Shown here piece by piece: positions 11,462 through 22,315 of a stretch of DNA of 64,000 nt. How positions within the stretch are numbered: position 1 is the stretch's first letter; each line of letters starts with the position of its first letter. This stretch comes from Melampsora larici-populina 98AG31 (lineage: Eukaryota; Basidiomycota; Pucciniomycetes; Pucciniales; Melampsoraceae): assembly GCF_000204055.1 (NCBI RefSeq), contig NW_006768799.1:259040-323039 (forward strand), written 5' to 3'. Under the pieces are notes generated by a model. It was not told where the DNA came from and searched no databases. It saw only the letters and a list, made by a program, of their open reading frames with translations. The position numbers were made by a program, and so were the translations under genes.

Positions 11462-12664
11462 ATGATGACGAGTGAGAAGAAGATTATGGTTTTCTTGAAG
11501 AATAGGGAAGGGTAAGTGATTGATTGTTCAAAGATAGTTGAATTAGATAACATTGAAGTCTTGCTCATTTGAATCCTTCTCCCTGCTTCATTGAACCTTC
11601 ATTGTACAAATAGAATTATAGATTGGAGATCGGATAAAATAAAAACTAGGTTGTTGAATGGGAGTTGGTCGCAAGCAACGCTGCAGAACTATAGTACAGC
11701 GATGGCAAAGTTAGAGAAGTTCGGTGAGGCGGAAAAATTAAGCCGATGTGAATTGTTACCTTTATCTCAAGACTTGATGTGGTCATTCATCGTATGGGGT
11801 GGTAGAGAATTCAATATCGATTTTGATGATGAAGACATAATAGATGAGATGAACGCAAAACATAAAGTGACAGCAGAAACATTAGTGAAGTACATATCGG
11901 GAATACGATCGTGGCACTTATTCCATAACGAACCGTTCCCACATGAAAATGATAGAGTATCTAAATTGCTACTGAAATCGGCGAGTGTGGCAGACGCGAG
12001 GTGTAAGGAAGTCGGTAATAATGTTAGGAAGCCAGTACAATTGAGACACTTGGCCGAACTGGTAATTGAACTAGATAAAAGAGGCAAGAAAGAACATTTA
12101 GCGTTAGCAATCGCATTAATGGCATTCTGGGGTATGGCTCGATTGGGAGAATTAGTCTCAGATGAAAAGGGGAAGGCATTGGTGTTAAGAAGAGATGTAA
12201 TTTACTCACCAGACCATTCCTACTTAAAGTTAGTGTTACATAATGCTAAAACCGCCAGACCCGGGGAACTCCAATATTTGCATCTTCGACGTATACCTTC
12301 GCATCTATGTCCAGTCAGGGCGTTGGAACGGGTGTTCGCAGAGAGCCCGAGTAATGACTTAACCGATCGATTGCTATCCTACACAGACGGGAAAGGAAAG
12401 TGCTTGACTCTAACGAAGGCCGTGACATTGAATATTTACAAAAGAGTCTGGAGTAAAAATCAAACAAACCATCAATTATCAGGTCACTCGTTTAGGATTG
12501 GAGGAGCCACACTTAAATGGAACGATAAAATACCTTTGGATGATATTGTGAGAGCTGGACGTTGGGAGTCGAAGGCGCACCAATTATATCTGAGGAAGTA
12601 CAGCAAAGGAGACGTGAAAGATGCCAAGATGGTTTGGGAGAGAATGAAGATAGAGTCGAACTAA
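11462..12664 (+). CDS. Tyrosine recombinase of the inner YR element
   Basis: Exons 11462-11511 and 11614-12664 join across a 102 bp phase-2 intron (GG|GTAAGT...AAATAG|A) to give 366 aa. The start is the first of two adjacent ATGs just after the RT stop; without this intron the recombinase frame has no upstream ATG. The catalytic tyrosine-recombinase pattern is visible: Arg in GMARLGELV, His-x-x-Arg in GHSFRIGG, GRWESKAH, and a Tyr in YLRKYSK near the C-terminus. The enzyme recombines a circular cDNA into the genome and makes no target duplication. An N-terminal SAM-like core-binding region precedes it. It appears intact. Confidence 0.82.
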
Positions 12665-12920
12665 ATGGGACTAAGTCAAGGATGAAAGCTGGGTTTCTTG
12701 TTGTGGTATCGAATGTTGTTGTTCAGTAGCTGTGAGTTAGAGGACGTCTGTGAAATAGCAGAAACAGAGATGAGCGTTATCGACAAAGAAAAAGGAGCGA
12801 AACGTTGTTTGACGTTGATATACGTTTGAGTTTGAAAGGGGAGGTCGTGACTAATCTGGCCTCGGGCCATACCGAGTAGGCTCTCCGCAGGCTCCGGACG
12901 ATATGTCCCGAGAATAGGTA
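12665..12920. other. 3' non-coding region of the inner YR element
   Basis: The sequence between the recombinase stop and B1 is non-coding. It has a GC-rich patch around 12857-12920 with short inverted words (GGCCTCGGGCC). Confidence 0.4.
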
Positions 12921-13149
12921 GCAGAGAGCCTACCCGGTCAGAAAACCCGCGGCCTATCGGCCCCCCCCAAACACGTAAAGAGACTTAGAGATATCTAAGC
13001 CTCATTACTCACGGTATTTTGACCATGGTAGGAGAAAGTATATGAAGTGGAAATTACAGATGAGAAACATAACCACGAAATAAAGTAATAAGATACATAA
13101 AAAAAGAAAACATTTGCCCCACTAAGAATTGTGAGACTCTGGTTAATGG
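12921..13149 (+). repeat. Split direct repeat B1 of the inner YR element
   Basis: 229 bp, apparently identical to 13443-13671. It lies directly against A2. Confidence 0.9.
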
Positions 13150-13415
13150 AATGCAGCAGGTGCCCAAAGGAACAACGGCACCTGCGTAGTTCCATGAAAG
13201 AGGAAAAGGCAAGCAAGGCTCGGGCAGACTCGGTACCAGAGGAAATGAGTACCGAGACGGGTTGGGGAAAGGATTTCCCCAACGGAAACTAATTTTGAAG
13301 AATGTAATAATTCCATTATCAAAATTCTTTCCCTCTGAATAACTCACTCACATCATCGCATCAAAAGAAGGAAGAGTAAGAAAGTCTCACAATTCCTTAT
13401 AAAATTTTTCTTTTC
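13150..13415 (+). repeat. Split direct repeat A2 of the inner YR element
   Basis: 266 bp copy of 6609-6874. The B1-A2 joint is the likely template for circle closure. Confidence 0.9.
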
Positions 13416-13442
13416 CTCCCACCCGCCCCTGCGCCCTACCAC

Positions 13443-13671
13443 GCAGAGAGCCTACCCGGTCAGAAAACCCGCGGCCTATCGGCCCCCCCCAAACACGTAA
13501 AGAGACTTAGAGATATCTAAGCCTCATTACTCACGGTATTTTGACCATGGTAGGAGAAAGTATATGAAGTGGAAATTACAGATGAGAAACATAACCACGA
13601 AATAAAGTAATAAGATACATAAAAAAAGAAAACATTTGCCCCACTAAGAATTGTGAGACTCTGGTTAATGG
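13443..13671 (+). repeat. Split direct repeat B2 of the inner YR element
   Basis: 229 bp copy of B1. It forms the right end of the inner element, after which the outer RT frame resumes. Confidence 0.9.
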
Positions 13672-15108
13672 AAGATACTCTAGAGAATTCACGACGTTGC
13701 TGGAAGGTATGAAGGTAATACCTTTATTGATGGTATCGAAGAAAGACTCAAATAAGATGCGAGTGTGCACAAACATGAGTGCGGGACGCCCTTCTCCAAA
13801 CGACCTTATTAGGAAAGAAGATATTCCGGTTGCTTACGATTCCTTGAAGACTTGGATCCCGTTTTTAATTGAAATGAAGAAGCAATTCGGCGAAGTCGTA
13901 TTATTCAAATCCGACATTGAATCAGCATTTAGAATCATTCCATTACATATTCAATATCAGATGCGGCAAATTCTTAAGATTAAAGGTAACAAAAAAAGAG
14001 TTGACTATAACATGACTTTTGGTCATTCTGCATCTCCACATATATGGTGCGGGGTCTTTTCTTTAGTCCTTTGGATTGCTGAGTTCGTATTCGACATCAA
14101 GTATCTAAATAACATGATGGATGATGTGTGGGGGGTCTGTTCATCAAGACATTTCGTTAACTTTAAAGACCACAGAATTCCTTTACAACAAGCTAAACTT
14201 TTGAATCTTTTTGATATTTTGGGTTTTCCGTGGGTTTGGAAGAAGCAACTTCATGGACCAGCTTTAGAGATAATCGGGCATATGGTCGATTCGACTGAAA
14301 TGATCATGAGTTTAAATCCGGATAAGAAAGCTCTTTTGGTTGAAAATTTAGAAAAGTTCGTCGCAAGTCCGAAACACTCACTTAACGATTGGCAATCTAT
14401 CCTTGGTCACGCTTCGTGGGCTTGTACTTCAATGCCGTGGGGAAGATTTGCTCTTCAAAGTTTATACGAAAAATCAGGCAATAAAGAGCATCGATTCCTT
14501 CAGATTCCGCTAAATAAAGAAATTCAAAATGATTTACGCTGGCTGATCGAGTTTTTTCGAAACAGCAGTGGTATTCGTGTATTAGATTCATTTCATTGGG
14601 GTTTATTGGAAGCTGATTCTGTTTTCTACACTGATGCGTGCATGACGGGAGTGGGAGTTTGGGAACCGGCTTCGAAAATTGGCAAATATTTCATTTTACC
14701 TCCTCCACCGAGGAATATCTTCTGGGCAGAACTGCTAGGAGTTATTACGGCAATCGACATTGGTATAAATAAGGGTTCGAAGAAGATTTTTGTTCACTCA
14801 GATAACACAAATGTAGTTGATTTGTTTAGTTCTCATGCGCCTAACAAAATAGTTAGACCTTTATTTCGTCACTGCGTTAAACGGTTGGTTGAGGCTAATG
14901 CTGATATAAAAGTTATGCACATTTCAGCAGAGGCTAATTCGGCCGCAGATTACCTATCTCGTCAGGGCAATATTCTTTCTTCTAAGGACGCGGCGATTTT
15001 ATGTCATGCAATTGGCGCCTCTTCAGTGGAATGTGTTTTTATCGATTCTTCTTTGTCGTCTGGAGGGAAAGATTCGAATTTATCTGCTTTCAACAATTCA
15101 GCTCAAAT

Positions 15109-16149
15109 ATGGGAAGATCCAAATTGTCCAAGTTTTTATTGAAGAATCCAAAAAAGATCATTCCAAATGTGTCATTAGAAGACTTAAGAAAACTTTCGGA
15201 TCAACATCGTCGTTCTACCATTCAACCTGTTTCTCTTGATAAATACAAGTCCGGTTTCAGAGCATTTACTAAATTTTGTCTTCATTTTAAAATTTCTTTA
15301 GTTCCAAATAAGCGTAACCTATGTGATTTCGTTACGTGTTATTGTCAAATTATTTCCCCGAGATCGGTTCGAGCTTATTTAATCGGCATCAAGCATATAT
15401 TTAAATTAGAATTTCCGCTGGTTGTGTGTGAAGCAAGTCATCAAGAAGTGAAGGATACTTTAAAAACGTGCTTACAAAATTATTCAAAACCGGTCATCAG
15501 AAAAAATCCCCTTTCCGTGGATCATCTCGAGTCGGTGGTTGCTAAGTTATCGTCTAGTTATGATGATAAGCTTTTTCTTGCTATCTTATGTGTTGGCTTC
15601 GCGGGTCTTCATAGGTTAGGTGAACTGACAGTTCCTGATTCAAAAAGATACTTCAACGACAGAAAAATTATTTTACGTTCCTCACTTAAATTATCATTAT
15701 GCAAGAAATTCTTCCAGTATCAATTACCATATTCAAAGGGCGATAAGAATTATCTTGGAGCTCCGGTTGTTATTCAACAGTTTTTTAATTCTGCAGCTTG
15801 TCCGGTTCGACGGTTAAAATCTTACCTTCGAGAGAGAGATTCTGATTTTATCACCTCATCTGAACTTTTTATTACTTCGGACGGCTCTCTTCCGACTCGA
15901 TCCTGGTTTCTTCATCGATTTCATTCACATTTCGACAAATCTTTTTCAGGACATTCATTACGTTCGTGTGGCGCTACGGCGCTGGCTCAAGCAGGAGCCA
16001 CCATGGACTATATCAAAGACGCTGGTCGCTGGTCCTCCGAAGCGTTTCTGATTTATGTTAGGGGACATGTCGCTTTATGTCTTCCCGAAAATCAAAATCA
16101 TGTGATTGGAAGCGTGGCACATGTTGGGTCAAAAGTCTCATTTTCTTAA
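15109..16149 (+). CDS. Tyrosine recombinase of the outer YR element
   Basis: The ATG at 15109 (MGRSKLSKFLLK) overlaps the end of RT by 34 nt in another frame. The open frame extends further up, but the upstream part lies inside RT RNase H. It predicts 346 aa. Catalytic signatures are LHRLGEL (Arg), GHSLRSCGAT (His-x-x-Arg), DAGRWSSEAF and LIYVRGH (Tyr). The N-terminal helical core-binding part carries RSTIQPVSLDKYKSGFRAF. It has no internal stop even though gag and RT of the same element are broken. After the stop comes a T-rich region with repeated TTAATGGCTTCTATGCC-like words near 16185-16270. Confidence 0.82.
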   Translation: MGRSKLSKFLLKNPKKIIPNVSLEDLRKLSDQHRRSTIQPVSLDKYKSGFRAFTKFCLHFKISLVPNKRNLCDFVTCYCQIISPRSVRAYLIGIKHIFKLEFPLVVCEASHQEVKDTLKTCLQNYSKPVIRKNPLSVDHLESVVAKLSSSYDDKLFLAILCVGFAGLHRLGELTVPDSKRYFNDRKIILRSSLKLSLCKKFFQYQLPYSKGDKNYLGAPVVIQQFFNSAACPVRRLKSYLRERDSDFITSSELFITSDGSLPTRSWFLHRFHSHFDKSFSGHSLRSCGATALAQAGATMDYIKDAGRWSSEAFLIYVRGHVALCLPENQNHVIGSVAHVGSKVSFS

Positions 16150-16402
16150 AAGTGAGTTTTTGTTCGAAAGATTTTAGACAGGTCTATGGCTTCTATGCCT
16201 TGTCTTACTTTTTTCACGTGTCAATGGCTTTTATGCCTTCGTGATATGGTTAATGGCTTCTATGCCTATTTTGGGTTTTTTGCAATTGAATAATCTTTTA
16301 TGATTTTGAAACTAACATTGTTTTTTGCTTTCACTTATTACTTTCTTTCTTCACCCTATCCTACTTCACCACTCTATTTTTACGGTGATAGGCGGGTCGG
16401 AG

Positions 16403-16529
16403 AGGGTGTGATTTATATTTTTATCGAAATTTATCATCCTTGGCGTTCAGCCTTGGGTTTCGCCCAAAACATCTTTGCCTGCTTTAGTATTTTTATACTA
16501 AAAGTTTGTGAGTTGAAACTTCACATTTC
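16403..16529 (+). repeat. Split direct repeat B1 of the outer YR element
   Basis: 127 bp, apparently identical to 16973-17099 and directly abutting A2. Confidence 0.88.
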
Positions 16530-16744
16530 TAGTTGTTGGTAATGGATTATTAACAGATGGGAATGTGATGAATTCGGGTTTTAAACATATGTTATAATAC
16601 TAACGGGTCGGACACTGGTTTGTATTTGTAGATTTACAACCATGACATCATGGCTGTTTACCACTTCCAAATTTCATCTTATTCTTTCCCATCGTGTTCA
16701 CATCCGATTTCCTTCTATTATCCTTTTCTCTAGTGATATTTTTT
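16530..16744 (+). repeat. Split direct repeat A2 of the outer YR element
   Basis: 215 bp copy of 541-755 with one difference seen. Confidence 0.88.
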
Positions 16745-16972
16745 GATCCCTCCCGCCCTTTTTTGTCCCGGTGTTTATTTTGAGAGTTTTTTCTTTTGGT
16801 TTTGTGTTACGAGTCTTATGTAAGGTTGTCTTTTTTGTTTTTTTAAAAAAAAAAAAAAGTTTTTTCTTCTTTGTTATATTTTTTCTTTAAAGAATTGTGT
16901 TCAAGTTGTGGTAGCTCTGCTGTTAGGTTTTCTTATTTTGTTAGGCGCTGTTAGGTCCTCTTTCCACCCCGT

Positions 16973-17099
16973 AGGGTGTGATTTATATTTTTATCGAAAT
17001 TTATCATCCTTGGCGTTCAGCCTTGGGTTTCGCCCAAAACATCTTTGCCTGCTTTAGTATTTTTATACTAAAAGTTTGTGAGTTGAAACTTCACATTTC
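16973..17099 (+). repeat. Split direct repeat B2 of the outer YR element
   Basis: 127 bp copy of B1. It ends the outer element. Confidence 0.88.
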
Positions 17100-18138
17100 A
17101 AGCTGTTGAACAGTAACAGAAACGGAATCTGGTCCCAAGGACCCATGCTCCTATCCAGGAACCTCTTTAATGCTTACAGTGTTCTCACCAAGCATGTAAG
17201 CAATACTGCACACAACTGAAAGGTGTATATATATGCTACTTTCACAAAACAAGTGGTATGCCAATGTTGGTTCTACAATACAATCCCCACATATCCACAG
17301 AGTCCTACTGACACTCTTGGTAAGAAGAAGACTCTTTCAGGAATACAAAAATTTTCTCACCGTTATAATCAAATGCCATGGTTGCAAGACATGTATCATG
17401 AATTGATTTGGTGATCATATGTGTAGCACTGTACATGGCTATTTCAAAAGCACAAAGACCAATCAATATTTCACCAATCAATGAGCTTGTGTTTTCATTT
17501 CACTATCCATTCTTCATTTATTATAATCAGGAATCCCTATTATAATTATGAGGATTTACTTTTATTTCCCCATATCCCTTCAAAATCCAAAATCCATTCT
17601 TTTTCTAAAAATATTTCACCAAAATCTGCTTCTACATGACTCAATCCAAAAGAAAACCATTCAAGTTTTTTTGATTCAAGAAATTGTAATCCAAAGTATA
17701 TTCCTTCTCTTAAACCTCAAAGTCCCACTAATCAGTACCTATAAAATGTCTTCACATTTGGTTTTTTTTGTAGCACTAACAATAAAACCACCCACGACTT
17801 TCTCAATCTAAATCATACCTTCCAGCAAAAGATTACCCAAGCTACACACAACTAATTCTACAAAAAAAACCATACAAACACTACAATTCATTCATTCATT
17901 ATATCTTTTCATATATTCCAAAAAAAATCCTAATAAAAAACGGTTTTTAAATCTTCATAAACTTATGCATTATATTCAAAAACAAAAACGAATAAAGACA
18001 AAGAAAAACCTCTACATTCAACAAAATTAAACTCCATTTTTCTTTATAAATACATAATCTTGAGCAAAAAAAAACCAAAAAATAAATAAAAATAAACCCA
18101 CTCTCCCCAGAAAAAAAGGCGTAAACAGTTTAAGATAA
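17100..18138. other. AT-rich intergenic region downstream of MGM1
   Basis: There is no supported gene. Short open frames at 17223-17414 and 17548-17811 lack splice context or protein-like composition. It probably contains the MGM1 3' UTR. Confidence 0.5.
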
Positions 18139-21100
18139 TTAAAAGAAATTAGAAAAATAACCTAAACTTCGATGCCCATTCCCATTCCCATTCGAGCCAA
18201 ACCTTCTATGACCCCCACTACTCCCTCCCAAATTTCCCATTCCCATTCCCACCAATCCTGCTGCTGAAGCATTCGAACTTTCTTCCTTCATGTAACTCAA
18301 TGTCATCAACTCTCTCATAACCTAACCCCCCCAAAAAAAGAAAAAAAAATCAATAAGAGACAGGGAGAGAGAAGATTAAACCACTTTACTTTTTCTAATT
18401 TCTCTTTCCTATCTTGTAATTCTAAATGTCTTTTAACTTCTGGATTTTCTCTTGCAAATTCAATTGCCTGATCCCCTTCTAAGCCCTTAACCAACCTAGA
18501 ATTAATCTCATGCGGTACCTACTCATCCCCCAAAAAAAACCAAAAAAAAAACTTTAATTAAAACCCAAAGCAGAAGAAAGAAAAATGAAATGGGTTTCAA
18601 AAACTCAACAGTAGAAAAGAATCTAGAAAGTAAATCAATCTTAATAAAATCAGTTGACGTATTCGATAACCGATCAGCCAAAAGGTTTAAAAAGATTTCC
18701 GGACAAAACGGTTGAGATGTCGGTCCAAGTTTACATCTTCTTGATTTGATCGAATTCATTCTTAATTTCAAAATCTCAAATCGGATTTCCATTTCTCTTA
18801 ATCTTCTTGCTAATCAAAAGAGACAGAAAAAGAAAAAACCCCCATCAAATTCAGTCCGATTTTCCTCACTTTGTTTTTGGTAAATTGAAATCGGACTTAC
18901 CTCGGTCTAAAAGAATAGGTGGTGGTCTAGTTTCTTCAACTTCAACCACTTCAACTTCTTCCTTCCCCTCAATCTTCTTTCCATTCAAATTCCCATTCCC
19001 ATCCAGAATCCAACGTTGAGCTTTCCTTCTCAATCGATCTTCATCTTCCTTAACATGTTCAAGTGCTTCTCTCAACCTCCAATTCCTACGAAGCTCAAGT
19101 TTTTCATTCTTTAAAAACTCATCACACATCTTAATTTCTTCTTCCATCAAACTTATCGAGCTTATTCTAGACTGTTCCCATTCCGGTTTCGAAATCTCGA
19201 CTTCATATCTAAACGGCATCACTCCAATCTCCACATGATCTGCTGCTCTTGATCTTAATCCATCCAAGATATCTTCAGTAATACTTAAGATTTCCGATTT
19301 GGCTGACGGATGATACGAAATCGGTTCTTGTTCCAAGATCTTGGTGATCGCAAACCTAATCTCATCAGCCACTAATTCAGATGCACTACGTCCGATCCCT
19401 CCTTTCGTCAATCTAGACTGAACTGATTGTAACTTATGAATCCAATGAACATCTAATCCTTCATTCCCAATCCGACTTTCACCAAGTTTCGAAAGCTCAG
19501 CTATCCTTCGATCACTCCAATAAATCTCAGCCAACAATCCCAAAACCTTTTGATCTAATTCTGTTTTTAACATGTTTCGTACTTCGGATTTAGATAAACA
19601 TTTCGAAAACTCAATCAACCTACGTTTCAATGAATCCATAGTTTCAGAAACATATTTATCAGCCGAGATATGTCGATCATTGTATTGAACCTTATACTGG
19701 TATGTAGATTCTTCTAATTCTAATGAGACTCGATTCGTAATATCATGTAATGAACTGGACATAGATTCTTCTAATAAGCTCATCAATCTTTGTTTCAAGG
19801 TGATGGTTCCTAACAACAAATTCGCTTCTCCAAACGCATCAGGATGTGATCTGAAATACTGATGTTCTTGTTCTGCTAAACGATTCACTTGATTGTTTCC
19901 ACTCAAGCCTGTACGACTTGAGAATCCAGTTTGAGATGGTTTACAAATCACACCTACGTAACCAAGTTGTAATCGATACTTTTCATTCGAAAGAATCGAA
20001 GCTCCGATCTTTGGATCCACCAGGTCCATCTTCGTCACCACCCCAATCGTTCGATACCCATGAGGATCGACTCTTCTACTCGCTCTTAAAGCAGGACTAT
20101 TAGCTAAATCTACATCCGCTGCACACACCGAAAGAATCAAATTCGGTTTCCTTAGATACTTTTCACACAACCCTTGAATCTTTTCTCTTAATTCTTCAGG
20201 TTGATCCATCGATGAAACTTGTACATAACCCGGCAGATCGACAAGCGTAAGATCAGGTACATAAGGTGAATAGACTTTCAAGTAGATGGGTTGTTCTGAT
20301 ACGGCTATTGCGTCGGGTACTGCTTGGTTTAATTTAGTTAATCTTTGTTGAACTTCTGAAAAATCGGTAAACCTTCCAGGTCCGAATTCGGGACATTCTG
20401 TATATTCTTCTGGACTTGGGTTTTGACTTGTGGATGGGGTATGGATTAAGGTTAATTCGAGTGGACGACGTGTGACCATATTATTTCCTCTGTTTTTAAA
20501 TTCGGTTTGATGTTGATAGATAGATTCACAAGATTAGTTGAAGAAAATCAAGGTAGTGAAGAATCGAAGATTGAAACACACACTCAACTTGGGTAAAAAT
20601 TCGTGTCCAACAATTGCTTCCAAAACACTACTTTTTCCACTACTTTGACTTCCAATGACTACAATACTAGGCAGTACTAATGTTTCATCTTGATCGATAC
20701 TCATTAACAATGAACGGATTTCAATCAATTTACGAGTCAATTTCATCAAGCCTGCCGTTCCAGAATCTTTGCTCATCAGATTTAGAGTTTCATCATCACT
20801 TGTACTTGTATATGATGATGATGATAATGCAGCAGCAGAAAGTAAGAGTGGATCTATTGGATCTCCTTGAGGTCTTTGATCTTCTTCTTCTTTTTCTTCT
20901 CGTTCTGATCTTGACCAAAAATCTTGAAATCCATTTGAGATTGATGAAAGATTTGATTCTAATGAATCACTAACATTCATGAACACATCACTTGCACTTT
21001 CACTTAAATCTGATAACGTTCTACTAGTTGAATCAGTAATACTTTTCAAATTATCAGAAAGTCCATTAAGAACTCCAAAAAGATTATTCCTAAGTCCTGA

Positions 21101-21428
21101 TCAAAAATACAACCCGATGAGTATGGTGTTAAAAGGTTATTGAAGATCAAAAAGACTGACCATCCACTTGACTTCCTACATAAGCAGCACTACCTACCCC
21201 AACCGCCCCAACGCCCAGTAACCTACCACCAGCTTTACTTGCAGCACGAGCAGCAGCCGAAACGAAACTGATCTGACGAACTTGAATAGGATGATGATGG
21301 TTTAAATGAGTTGAAATCAAACGAGATGGTAATTTCAAACCGGTTGAAATAGAACGGGATGGATATGAAGTCAGATTAATGATTCTTTTGGTGTGGATTG
21401 ATAGTTTGTTCCATTTTCTGAGTGACAT
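18139..21428 (-). CDS. MGM1: Mitochondrial dynamin-like GTPase Mgm1 (OPA1 family)
   Basis: Six exons on the minus strand (21161-21428, 20589-21096, 18901-20489, 18610-18809, 18390-18518, 18139-18321) give 958 aa; all junctions are GT-AG and in phase. Residues 1-50 are basic and Ser-rich like a mitochondrial presequence. About 55-88 is a Gly/Ala hydrophobic segment fitting an inner-membrane anchor. The GTPase domain shows GSQSSGKSS (P-loop, about 238), VTRRPLELT (switch I), DLPG (about 343) and TKMD (about 411). The middle and effector regions follow, with a Gly/Asn-rich C-terminal tail. Mgm1 fuses and shapes the mitochondrial inner membrane; long and short forms normally arise by rhomboid cleavage. 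Length is slightly above the roughly 880-900 aa of yeast. This is the best-identified host gene here. Confidence 0.93.
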
Positions 21429-22315
21429 GGTTATCGGTTTTTTGAAGTGTTGAGGAAATTAAGACTTGACTGATAGTTGACTTTTGGTTTTTTGATTTTG
21501 AGAATGTGGTTTTGATCGATCGATTCATAAATAAAGGAGACGAACCCATTCACCCACCCATTCTCAACAAAATTTCAAAATTCATAATTCTAAAACCCCG
21601 CAGTACCGATTCCGAAACACAACTTGAACTGGACCGCATACATCTTACATCTCTCCAACGATATGTAAATCCTCCGCTGAGACTTCTTTCATCGATCCAC
21701 TTTTACTTCAGATTCACTTCTTCCTTCCTCTCACTGATCACACACACAGCCTCGAATTGACAATAGCATTAAAACCCAATCAGATCACTTCATAGGTCTT
21801 TCAACCCAGCGTTTTCAAAACAGATAGATGCAAGGGTTCTTCACGATTCTCGAACCAAGTAAACAATGCATAGTGCATATCCTTTGAGAGACTTTATGGT
21901 GCCACTGTGGAATCCTATCTCAAATTAATACCAGACGTGGCAACTATTTGAAGAAATACTGATGACTTGAGTCTTGCCAAGGTGGTAAGTGACATATGAG
22001 AAAACTTTCTGATCACGACACCAAAAACCCTTACTTGAGTGAAATCACGTTGAGTCTTGACTAGGCGTTCGAATTCCTTGTGACCATCTTTCAAACAAAT
22101 TCATGTGATGGTTTAGCTCTTGATTTTTTTCTCAATCTTTCACTTCTTCTAACCTGTTGTTAATCGCCTATCATCAATCAATTTCTTACTACTCTTTTCC
22201 ATAAATCGATTTCTCATTTCCTCAACTCCTTTGTAAAATAATTCAACTTATTCTTTTTACCTATACCTATACGGCTTAACTCTAATTCTTAACCCAACTG
22301 ATTCTTAATTGGATC
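21429..22315. promoter_or_regulatory. Shared intergenic region between MGM1 and a secreted-protein gene
   Basis: The two flanking genes are transcribed away from each other, so both promoters must lie here. No defined TATA box or other site can be assigned with confidence. The 84-codon frame at 21506-21760 shows no protein-like features. Confidence 0.4.

Larger units (their letters stand above)
6609..13671 (+). mobile_element. Inner Ngaro-type tyrosine-recombinase retroelement
   Basis: A 7.06 kb element with gag, RT-RNase H and YR genes and split direct repeats A1 (6609-6874), B1 (12921-13149), A2 (13150-13415) and B2 (13443-13671). A1 and A2 are each 266 bp with about three differences; B1 and B2 are each 229 bp and look identical. 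The B1-A2 junction reads TTAATGG-AA-TGCAGC. The left element end is AA-TGCAGC and the right end is TTAATGG-AA-GATAC, so AA is a candidate recombination core and no target duplication is made. High repeat identity implies a recent insertion. It is coding-competent except for one frameshift in RT. Confidence 0.88.
5734..15142 (+). pseudogene. Reverse transcriptase-RNase H of the outer YR element, split by two insertions
   Basis: The 5' part is 5734-6246 (an alternative start is the ATG at 5809) and the 3' part resumes in frame at 13679-15142. The bases GGAAGATAC are present on both sides. Rejoined length would be about 658 aa. The 5' part holds the HPNRLFVNSVMKGLRLGFWP segment typical of YR-element RTs. 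The 3' part holds LFKSDIESAF (motif A), FGHSASP, and NNMMDDVWG in place of the usual YxDD catalytic loop. RNase H acidic residues follow in TDACMTG, AELLGV, HSDNTN and SAADYLSR. RT copies the element RNA and RNase H removes it. The gene overlaps the recombinase start by 34 nt. The insertions destroy the continuous frame. Confidence 0.85.
541..17099 (+). mobile_element. Outer Ngaro/DIRS-type tyrosine-recombinase retroelement, heavily nested
   Basis: The element carries gag, RT-RNase H and tyrosine recombinase genes in that order, all on the plus strand. It is bounded by split direct repeats: A1 at 541-755, then B1 (16403-16529), A2 (16530-16744) and B2 (16973-17099). A1 and A2 differ at one base by eye and B1 and B2 look identical. 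There is no LTR, integrase or target-site duplication, as expected for a YR element that integrates by recombination of a circle. Removing three insertions and their duplications leaves about 7.66 kb, a normal size for this class. Gag and RT are interrupted, so the copy is dead, although the recombinase frame is intact. Confidence 0.85.
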
